A stretch of 6,326 nucleotides of DNA, taken from an uncultured Alphaproteobacteria bacterium. GTDB taxonomy: Bacteria; Pseudomonadota; Alphaproteobacteria; Rs-D84. Made by a program: the position numbers and the translations under genes. The notes beneath the pieces are model-generated. The model had not been told where the DNA came from, searched no databases, and was given only the letters and a program-made list of their open reading frames with translations. Of the stretch, positions 1-4,907 are shown in pieces. The stretch is from assembly GCA_946185785.1 (NCBI GenBank), contig CAMHKP010000028.1:1-6326 (forward strand). Reading direction: 5' to 3'. The stretch's first letter is position 1; each line of letters starts with the position of its first letter.

Positions 1-10
1 GGTAATATAA
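1..10 (+). CDS. Possible last codons of an upstream gene (leuS expected)
   Basis: Reading from base 2, the codons are GTA ATA TAA, giving a ...Val-Ile-stop end. In Alphaproteobacteria lptE commonly follows leuS (leucyl-tRNA synthetase), and LeuS proteins tend to end in a short hydrophobic run of Val/Ile/Leu, so this fits. Only two codons are visible, and another frame also stops at 3-5, so the identity rests on gene order alone. Confidence 0.25.
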
Positions 11-30
11 AGATAAAATGCAACAGGAAA

Positions 31-37
31 AAGGTGG
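31..37 (+). promoter_or_regulatory. Ribosome binding site of lptE
   Basis: AAGGTGG lies 3 bases before the ATG at 41. The reading frame upstream meets a stop at 14-16 with no other start codon between, so this site and the ATG at 41 fix the start of lptE. Confidence 0.6.
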
Positions 38-40
38 AAT

Positions 41-508
41 ATGAAAAAGTTATTAGTATTTTTGTTGTTAGGGGCATGTGGATTTCGTCCAATGTATTCC
101 GCAAGTGACGTAGATATATACGTTCCACCAATAAGAAGTGGTGCAAATGGTATTGAATTGCGAAATGCACTGAATAACAAATTCGGTGGTCAAAAAGATG
201 TTAGCGCGCCATATGTTTTGGAAGTATCGCTGGCCGAACCAACGACTTCGTACAAGGCGTTGGATCAAACCGGTGTTGCAACATGGCAAGAAATTATTTT
301 GACGGCATCATATACGCTTAAAGCAGGTGATACTGTGATTGCGTCAGGCAAGGAAACATCGTCCGAATCGTATTCTTTTGTGCAATACTTGGTTGCAGCA
401 AATGCATCTTATAACAACGCAGTAAACAATACGATTACTGTGTTAGCAGAAAAAATTGGTAATCGGGCTATGGCCGAAGTGTATAAACATTCACATGGCA
501 ATAAATAA
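41..508 (+). CDS. lptE: LPS-assembly lipoprotein LptE
   Basis: LptE is the outer-membrane lipoprotein that plugs and helps fold the LptD barrel, which places lipopolysaccharide in the outer leaflet. The 155-residue product starts with a very short lipoprotein signal: Lys2-Lys3, a hydrophobic stretch, then LGAC with the lipidated Cys at residue 13, followed directly by GFRPMY, a form typical of alphaproteobacterial LptE. Further family-like segments are RNALNNKF (41-48), the beta-rich TSYKALDQTGVATWQEI region (69-85), ASYTL (89-93) and a C-terminal helix (about 116-147). The stop codon shares one base with the holA start (TAATG), so translation is probably coupled. leuS-lptE-holA is a known alphaproteobacterial order. 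The sequence family diverges fast, so the call rests on the Cys-GFRPMY start, the size and the neighbour. The signal of only 12 residues is unusually short. Confidence 0.85.
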   Translation: MKKLLVFLLLGACGFRPMYSASDVDIYVPPIRSGANGIELRNALNNKFGGQKDVSAPYVLEVSLAEPTTSYKALDQTGVATWQEIILTASYTLKAGDTVIASGKETSSESYSFVQYLVAANASYNNAVNNTITVLAEKIGNRAMAEVYKHSHGNK

Positions 509-1497
509 TGAAATGGAAAGAAGCCGATTTTAAAAGTGGAATTGAATCAGTGCGTGCAGTTCTGGTATATGGTCCAGACGCAGGTCAGGTTGATGAATAT
601 TGTGATAAAGCCATTGAAAAACTGGGGATTGAAAAAGACAATTTATTCGCATTGGATTCAAATGATTTAGCAGAAAAACAAGAAGCGCTGTTTGCGGAAA
701 GTTGTACGCCATCTATGTTTGGTGGACGCAAAATGGTTATTATTTCCAATGCAGGCGATGGTGATGCAAAGGTAATATCTGAATTAGTTTCACACCCAGG
801 TTTATCCGCAACTGTAATTGTGTGTGGTGGTGAATTACGTGCGGGTGGGGGGTTGCGTACTTTATTCGAAGGCGGAACTGACATAGCGGCTTTGCCATGT
901 TATAACGATGATGCGCGAACACTGGAAACACTGATACGTCAAGAATTGTCGGCTGAATCTGGTATTAAACAGATAACCCCCGATGCGATGGCATATATGA
1001 CAACGCATCTTGGTGGTGATCGTGGAATTACACGTGGATTTTTGAACAAGATAGCACTTTATGTCAGTGATAAACACATTGTTGAGCTAGATGATGTTGA
1101 AAAATGTTTGCCGGATACTGGGGCTGCGGATACAGACGATTATTTATTTTCATTAACAGCCGGCCATATCGCGCAAACAGTGACCGCACTGGACAGATTG
1201 TTGTATGCAGGGACCGAACCAAATATGCTGATTCGTATGTTGGATATGCATTTCAAACGTTTGTTGTCAGCGGTTGTTGATGGACAATTACCACGTCTGT
1301 TCTGGAAAGTTGAAGATAAGTTTCGTACCGCGATGCGAATATGGAACGAAGCAGATATAACAGCGGTTCTGGTACGATTAAATGAATTAGAAAAACAATT
1401 ACGTACAACAGGTATGCCGGCAGAAATATTGTTGCGCGATTTTTCATTGAAATTGGCAATGCGTGCCGCAAAAATGGCTATAAGAAAAAGGAATTAA
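508..1497 (+). CDS. holA: DNA polymerase III, delta subunit
   Basis: HolA is the delta subunit of the clamp loader; it opens the beta sliding clamp during replication. The 329-residue length is usual for the family. Visible family segments are AVLVYGPDAGQVDE (17-30), a degenerate P-loop region expected because delta is not an ATPase; the clamp-contact region SMFGGRKMVIISNAGD (69-84); DRGITRGFLNKIALYV (171-186) from the second domain; and, in the C-terminal collar domain, YAGTEPNMLIRMLDMHFKRL (233-252) and PRLFWKVEDKFRTAMRIW (262-279). The ATG overlaps the lptE stop by one base, and the gene ends one base before map. The ending RKRN is basic. Its placement after lptE is conserved in Alphaproteobacteria, which supports both calls. 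Confidence 0.93.
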   Translation: MKWKEADFKSGIESVRAVLVYGPDAGQVDEYCDKAIEKLGIEKDNLFALDSNDLAEKQEALFAESCTPSMFGGRKMVIISNAGDGDAKVISELVSHPGLSATVIVCGGELRAGGGLRTLFEGGTDIAALPCYNDDARTLETLIRQELSAESGIKQITPDAMAYMTTHLGGDRGITRGFLNKIALYVSDKHIVELDDVEKCLPDTGAADTDDYLFSLTAGHIAQTVTALDRLLYAGTEPNMLIRMLDMHFKRLLSAVVDGQLPRLFWKVEDKFRTAMRIWNEADITAVLVRLNELEKQLRTTGMPAEILLRDFSLKLAMRAAKMAIRKRN

Positions 1498-1498
1498 A

Positions 1499-2260
1499 AT
1501 GCTTGCATCTGTATATGCACCAAAAGATTTTAAAAGATTACGCGTATCTGGCGATTTAGTGGCGCGTTGTTTTGATTATATTTCGCCATATATCAAGGCT
1601 GGTATATCAACTGGTGAAATTGATCGTATGGTTGCTGAATTTTTAAAAGCAAATGGTGCGCGTTCATCTGATCTGGGATACGAAGGTTATCCAAAAAATA
1701 TATGTACATCTGTAAATGATGTTATTGTACATGGTATCCCCAGCGATGATGTGATTTTAAAAGATGGTGATATTGTTAATGTCGATTTGACTGCGGAATA
1801 CAAGGGATGGCATGGTGATGCATCGCGTATGTTTATGATTGGAAATGTTTCGCCAAAAGCGCGCGAATTGGTGCAAACGTGTCAAGATGCACTGAATGCG
1901 GCAATTTCAATTTGTGCGCCTGGGGTGCCATTGTCTGAAATTGGTAAAACCATCGAAGCGGTTGTTAAGCCACATGGGTTTTCAATATCACGTGATTTTG
2001 TTGGGCATGGTATTGGTAAAGTTATGCATGATGATCCACAAATATATCATTTCTATGACAAGATGTGGGACAATGTTAAAATGGTGCCTGGGTTGGTATT
2101 CACAATTGAACCGATGATAAATACCGGTCGTCCCGAATGTAAAATAGATCCAGATGGTTGGACGGCACGTACGGTTGATGGTGGGTTGTCTGCACAATGG
2201 GAACACACATTGGGTATTACCGAAGACGGTGTAATAATATTCACAGAACGTATGGCTTAG
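1499..2260 (+). CDS. map: Type I methionine aminopeptidase
   Basis: This cytosolic metalloenzyme removes the initiator methionine from nascent proteins when the second residue is small. The 253-residue protein shows the whole pita-bread fold active site with numbering almost equal to the E. coli enzyme: His78 (in IVHGIP), metal ligands Asp96 (VNVDLT) and Asp107 (WHGDAS), His170 (GHGIG), His177, Glu204 (FTIEPM) and Glu235 (QWEHT). It lacks the N-terminal zinc-finger or SH3-binding extensions seen in some type I forms. An AAGGA site at 1488-1492, inside the end of holA, sits 6 bases before the ATG. The gene starts one base after holA and abuts the radC reading frame; map followed by radC is a frequent alphaproteobacterial order. 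All catalytic residues are intact. Confidence 0.97.
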   Translation: MLASVYAPKDFKRLRVSGDLVARCFDYISPYIKAGISTGEIDRMVAEFLKANGARSSDLGYEGYPKNICTSVNDVIVHGIPSDDVILKDGDIVNVDLTAEYKGWHGDASRMFMIGNVSPKARELVQTCQDALNAAISICAPGVPLSEIGKTIEAVVKPHGFSISRDFVGHGIGKVMHDDPQIYHFYDKMWDNVKMVPGLVFTIEPMINTGRPECKIDPDGWTARTVDGGLSAQWEHTLGITEDGVIIFTERMA

Positions 2261-2266
2261 GTGGGG
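2259..2266 (+). promoter_or_regulatory. Ribosome binding site of radC, overlapping the map stop
   Basis: AGGTGGGG begins inside the map stop codon (TAG, 2258-2260). It lies 6 bases before a TTG at 2273, whereas the GTG at 2261 falls inside it. This favours TTG 2273 as the true radC start, which would shorten the protein by four residues. Confidence 0.45.
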
Positions 2267-2950
2267 GATAAATTGCCGGACAATAATGAAAATTTTTATG
2301 CCGGTCATCGTGACAGGTTGCGTGAAAAATTTATAAGCAACCAGCTAGCTGATTATGAAAAATTAGAATTATTATTGGCATATGTGATACCCCGTCGTGA
2401 TGTGCGACCATTGGCGCGTGGTTTGGTAAAACAGTTTGGCGGTGTATATCAAGTTTTGTCTGCATCATTGGATGATTTAATTGCGTTCAAGGGTATTGGG
2501 CGGAATACAGCAATATTTATTAAACTGGTTCATCAAATGATGCAAATCAGTTATAAAACGCAACTAAAAGAAAGCCCGATATTTCATGACGAAAAAATTT
2601 TACACAATTATTGTCGGGTTGTGTTATCTGGCAAACAGGTTGAAGAATTACATATCTTGTATTTGGATAACAATTTGAAACTAATTGCAGATGAAGTTCA
2701 TACAACGGGTACCGTTGATTCAAGTGCTGTGTATCCGCGTGAAATTGCGCGTCGTGCATTACAGTTAAATGCGCGTTCTATTGTTATGGTACATAATCAT
2801 CCAACATCAACAAATTCTTTTTCAAAAGATGATGTTGTTGTCACAAGTCAAGTGCAAGTGTTGTTGGCAAGTTTGGACATAAACTTTTATGATTATGTTT
2901 TGGTTGTTGGCGATATTGTATATTCAATGCGCGCAATGCATTTAATATAA
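2261..2950 (+). CDS. radC: RadC family protein (JAB/JAMM domain)
   Basis: RadC proteins carry a helix-hairpin-helix and a JAMM metallohydrolase-like domain. They were named for DNA repair, but that role has been questioned in E. coli and the reaction is not established. In this 229-residue protein the N-terminal part has YAGHRDRLREKF (13-24), DYEKLELLLAYVIPRRDVRPLA (31-52; the alphaproteobacterial form) and a helix-hairpin-helix around FKGIGRNTA (76-84). The C-terminal JAMM domain has Glu129, LIADEVHTTGTV (141-152), VYPREIARRAL (157-167) and the metal motif His178-x-His180 followed by Asp191 at the correct spacing, so the site looks intact. The common HNHPSGDP loop is altered to HNHPTSTN. The GTG at 2261 immediately follows the map stop; TTG at 2273 is a likelier start. 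It is the last gene of the forward run. Confidence 0.93.
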   Translation: MGDKLPDNNENFYAGHRDRLREKFISNQLADYEKLELLLAYVIPRRDVRPLARGLVKQFGGVYQVLSASLDDLIAFKGIGRNTAIFIKLVHQMMQISYKTQLKESPIFHDEKILHNYCRVVLSGKQVEELHILYLDNNLKLIADEVHTTGTVDSSAVYPREIARRALQLNARSIVMVHNHPTSTNSFSKDDVVVTSQVQVLLASLDINFYDYVLVVGDIVYSMRAMHLI

Positions 2951-2951
2951 T

Positions 2952-3416
2952 TTATTCATCATACACAGATTCTTGTGATATATTAACCCCAGAATCATAT
3001 ACATCCAAGTCTTCGTATAAATCGCCACTGGCATTTTTCAATTTTTTATTTCGTGCATCAAGTAATGTATTCAAATCATTTATTGGTATGGCAATGCGTT
3101 TGCATCCACGCGCGAACAAATCATCACCCCAAATCATGTTCACAATTGGTATTACCATAGATAATGTTGCAAACATTATTATAAGGTTTCGCAGATTCAT
3201 AAATATATTGTTTTTAGCACCGCGAATAAGCGATATTGCCCAACCAAATAATAATACAGCCGTCACAGTTGTAATAATAACCCAGGCGTATTCAATGAAT
3301 GTTTCAAAGCCACGTAAAATACATGACGGATCTTCGATAAAAATGGATGTGTTATCTGCACCAAGTACATTAACACCAGAATTTTGCAATAATCTTACAA
3401 TCTTTTCTATGTCCAT
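2952..3416 (-). CDS. Hypothetical protein with two membrane segments
   Basis: I do not recognise this 154-residue protein. It has a 40-residue amphipathic N-terminal part without a cleavable signal, a first membrane segment (about 42-64, EYAWVIITTVTAVLLFGWAI), a short basic loop (Arg65, Lys68, Arg76), a second membrane segment (about 77-97), then a soluble tail that ends in an acidic stretch (about 132-154). The basic loop predicts that the loop is cytoplasmic and both ends face the periplasm. Its only two cysteines, Cys32 and Cys105, lie just outside the two segments on the same predicted side. The start is 6 bases after the stop of the 297-residue gene with no evident Shine-Dalgarno site, so it is probably translated by coupling and co-transcribed. 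The two-segment layout loosely recalls small pilin-like or inner-membrane subunits of secretion machines, but no motif supports that. Confidence 0.75.
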   Translation of the reverse strand: MDIEKIVRLLQNSGVNVLGADNTSIFIEDPSCILRGFETFIEYAWVIITTVTAVLLFGWAISLIRGAKNNIFMNLRNLIIMFATLSMVIPIVNMIWGDDLFARGCKRIAIPINDLNTLLDARNKKLKNASGDLYEDLDVYDSGVNISQESVYDE

Positions 3417-3422
3417 TTAATA

Positions 3423-4316
3423 TCATTTTTTTGAAGCTGCGTTTGTAAAGAATCCTGGGATTGTGAATTCTTCATCATTTGCCGCAACACCAGCCCAACC
3501 GAATAAATCACCCATCAATCCAGAATCATCGTGTTTTGCTTTCTTGAATGGTAATATGTTTTTTAATTTTCCAATTTTACCACGGGTTGCAGGTTTAGAT
3601 GGTGTTTCAAGTTTATCTTGTGATTCCACGAATTCAGTTGCCAATTTTTCCAATGTCATATCAATGTCGTCATTGTTTTTTACTTCTTCATCTTGGATTG
3701 GCGCGACATCTGGTTCGTCGTGGATATTTGTTATAGGTTCATTATGTTGTTCGGCATCTTCACCCAATGGCGTCATGCTTTCCAACAATTCTTCAAGTGT
3801 CTTTTCGCTTTCTACATCTGGTACTTCGTCAGCAATCATATCAGTAATGGAAACAGATTCTGGTTCTGGAACAGGTTCTGGTTCAACTTCGTCTAATTCT
3901 GGTTCGATATCAATTGGTTCGTCTTCTTCTTGTTGTGCTTCTTCGGATTTTGAACCTAAAACAGACAAAATTGGTACAACGGGTGATACCGGTTCAACAT
4001 GTGCTGGCTCAGCCGATTCTTCTGCTTTTTCAGTTGCTGCTGAAATTGGCACGACCTTGGCACGTTTGCGCGATGTGTGTGGTTCTGGAATTTCAACAGG
4101 CTTATCAATTGGTTTAATGTCATCAATAATGACTGGTTTTATTTCTTCTGTGGCTGGTTGCGGTGCATCAAGTGCATCTTCCTTGTCAACCGGTACACCA
4201 AACAAAATCGTGTCATTGTCCAGCGATAACGCAGCGCGAACCTCTTCAAAAGCAGCGCGAATATCAGCAATATCAAACAATTCATTACCAGAAATATAAA
4301 TAATTTTAGTTTTCAT
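3423..4316 (-). CDS. Hypothetical acidic protein with ordered ends and a disordered middle
   Basis: No family is recognised for this 297-residue protein. Residues 1-45 look folded: a strand KTKIIYIS, a helix DIADIRAAFEEVRAAL (15-30) and a second strand TILFGVPVD (36-44). Residues 46-240 are Pro/Glu/Asp-rich and probably disordered, with a basic patch SRKRAK (82-87), an EPEPVPEPES run (about 144-154) and two short helices (about 172-181 and 220-237). A basic segment follows (245-261, RGKIGKLKNILPFKKAK), then a hydrophobic C-terminal block with GLMGDLFGWAGVAAN (266-280) and FTIPGFF (284-290). There is no signal peptide, membrane segment or cysteine. The ATG has an AGGGA site 9 bases upstream and a consensus extended -10 promoter. 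It heads a two-gene unit with the membrane protein downstream and is divergent from the Z-ring genes. The layout suggests a cytoplasmic tether or adaptor; this is inference. Confidence 0.8.
   Translation of the reverse strand: MKTKIIYISGNELFDIADIRAAFEEVRAALSLDNDTILFGVPVDKEDALDAPQPATEEIKPVIIDDIKPIDKPVEIPEPHTSRKRAKVVPISAATEKAEESAEPAHVEPVSPVVPILSVLGSKSEEAQQEEDEPIDIEPELDEVEPEPVPEPESVSITDMIADEVPDVESEKTLEELLESMTPLGEDAEQHNEPITNIHDEPDVAPIQDEEVKNNDDIDMTLEKLATEFVESQDKLETPSKPATRGKIGKLKNILPFKKAKHDDSGLMGDLFGWAGVAANDEEFTIPGFFTNAASKK
3858..3902. repeat. Short TTCTGG repeats in the acidic gene
   Basis: TTCTGG occurs at 3858-3863, 3864-3869, 3876-3881 and 3897-3902. On the minus strand each is CCAGAA, encoding Pro-Glu in the EPEPVPEPES segment. 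The copies are imperfectly spaced, so this is a low-complexity coding repeat rather than an ordered array. Confidence 0.55.
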
Positions 4317-4325
4317 TGAACAAAA

Positions 4326-4330
4326 TCCCT
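4326..4330 (-). promoter_or_regulatory. Ribosome binding site of the 297-residue gene
   Basis: On the minus strand AGGGA lies 9 bases before the ATG at 4316. It supports this start and this strand over the long antisense frame across the same region. Confidence 0.5.
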
Positions 4331-4346
4331 GTGACTATACGCGCGC

Positions 4347-4375
4347 ATTATATCACATTTTGGGGTTGAACGCAT
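4347..4375 (-). promoter_or_regulatory. Extended -10 promoter of the 297-residue gene
   Basis: On the minus strand TGATATAAT is a perfect extended -10 element, with TATAAT occupying 4352 down to 4347. The -35 position (about 4369-4375) has only a weak match, as is common for extended -10 promoters. Transcription would begin near 4340, leaving a leader of about 24 bases that includes the AGGGA site. The -35 zone overlaps that of the divergent forward promoter. Confidence 0.55.
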
Positions 4376-4394
4376 ATAAAAAATATCTTATTAT
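4366..4394 (+). promoter_or_regulatory. Candidate promoter of zauP-zapA (possibly leaderless)
   Basis: TTGAAC (4366-4371) and TATTAT (4389-4394) are separated by 17 bases, a good match to a housekeeping promoter. Transcription would start about 6-7 bases downstream, at or next to the ATG at 4401, predicting a leaderless or nearly leaderless mRNA. An alternative is TATAAA at 4375-4380 with a poor -35, which would give a normal short leader. Confidence 0.45.
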
Positions 4395-4400
4395 TGGAAT

Positions 4401-4610
4401 ATGGCTGATATTAAACAACAAATCTTTCAAGAATTATCTGCGCTGGAAGAGGCAGCATCGCGTTTGCGTGGTGCGGCGGTGGTTGCTGGTCGCCAAACAG
4501 ATTTAGAGGTTGCAATCTTGACAGAACAGGTTAAAAACCTGCGCGATCGTAATAAACGCGCCACAGATATGATTGATAAGTCACTAACAATACTAAAGAA
4601 GTTGAAATGA
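4401..4610 (+). CDS. zauP: ZauP-like coiled-coil protein, partner of ZapA
   Basis: In Caulobacter crescentus the small coiled-coil protein ZauP, encoded directly upstream of zapA, works with ZapA to focus the FtsZ ring at midcell. This 69-residue protein fits in place and form: it is almost wholly helical with heptad-like hydrophobic spacing (IFQELSALEEAASRL, 8-22; DLEVAILTEQVKNLRDRN, 34-51; and ILKKLK at the end), broken by an Ala/Gly segment RGAAVVAG (23-30). It has no signal or membrane segment. The stop overlaps the zapA start as ATGA, a sign of coupled translation in fixed proportion. Only a weak GGAA precedes the ATG, in keeping with a short or missing leader. The name is given by position and coiled-coil character, since such short helices carry little family signature; DUF4164-type annotation is the likely alternative. 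Confidence 0.68.
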   Translation: MADIKQQIFQELSALEEAASRLRGAAVVAGRQTDLEVAILTEQVKNLRDRNKRATDMIDKSLTILKKLK

Positions 4611-4882
4611 GTGTAGTTTCTATACCTATTGTAAATAAAAATTACACCATGGGGTGCGAAGACGGCCAAGAATCCCGTTTGATTGAATTGGGACAGATGG
4701 TGGATGCGCGTGCCCGTGAAATTCTGGATAAGATTGGCCCGCTGCCAGAAAGTTTGTTGTTGGCGACATTGTGCATTGTTATGGCAGATGAATTACGTAA
4801 TCGCCCGACACCATCTGTGACAGATGCAGACTTGCGTGAAATATTGGCGCGAATTCGTGAAATTAAGAACAAGATAAATTAA
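4607..4882 (+). CDS. zapA: Cell division protein ZapA
   Basis: ZapA is a cytoplasmic protein that bundles FtsZ filaments and stabilises the Z-ring. The 91-residue product has the short two-part family form: an N-terminal globular head with VSIPIVNKNYTMGCEDGQESRLIELGQMVDAR (4-35), matching the family pattern of a strand pair, then C-x-D/E-G-Q-E, then a helix ending in L/V-D-A-R; and a C-terminal helical stalk (about 47-91) including LLLATLCIVMADEL (50-63) and a charged coiled coil ADLREILARIREIKNKIN. The ATG overlaps the stop of the preceding coiled-coil gene in ATGA. The stop is at the base of a strong terminator, so the two genes form a complete small operon. All expected segments are present. 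Confidence 0.92.
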   Translation: MSVVSIPIVNKNYTMGCEDGQESRLIELGQMVDARAREILDKIGPLPESLLLATLCIVMADELRNRPTPSVTDADLREILARIREIKNKIN

Positions 4883-4907
4883 AAATACGCCGTTTGGCGT
4901 ATTTTTT
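4881..4907. terminator. Bidirectional Rho-independent terminator
   Basis: A perfect 11-bp stem (4881-4891 pairing with 4896-4906) with a four-base loop GTTT is followed by a T run on the plus strand, and its A-rich left arm gives a matching T run on the minus strand. It therefore ends zapA transcripts and those of the convergent gene. The zapA stop (4880-4882) and the opposing stop (minus strand, 4908-4906) both lie within its edges. Confidence 0.9.

Noticed and set aside
18..44. Eight-codon frame overlapping the lptE start as ATGA
   Set aside because: It has no ribosome binding site and overlaps the lptE one; most likely chance.
585..884. Minus-strand frame within holA
   Set aside because: holA is a clear family member here; the frame is a shadow with no features.
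1988..2308. Minus-strand frame across the end of map and start of radC
   Set aside because: It overlaps catalytic parts of two certain genes and has a Cys/Ile/His composition typical of antisense reading.
2952..3416. Type IV secretion pilin (VirB2/TrbC-like) identity for the two-segment protein
   Set aside because: The two-segment layout is similar, but there is no signal peptide, no family motif and no secretion gene nearby.
3088..3420. Plus-strand frame of 110 codons opposite the membrane-protein gene
   Set aside because: It has no start signal and is a mirror of a gene with coherent membrane segments.
3463..4299. Long plus-strand frame of 278 codons opposite the acidic gene
   Set aside because: It is Ser-rich as expected from the complement of Glu/Asp/Pro codons, shows no domain, and lacks the promoter and ribosome site that the minus-strand gene has.
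4337..4353. Near-palindrome around GCGCGC in the divergent spacer
   Set aside because: The arms match only partly and the sequence overlaps the extended -10 element, so an operator cannot be claimed.
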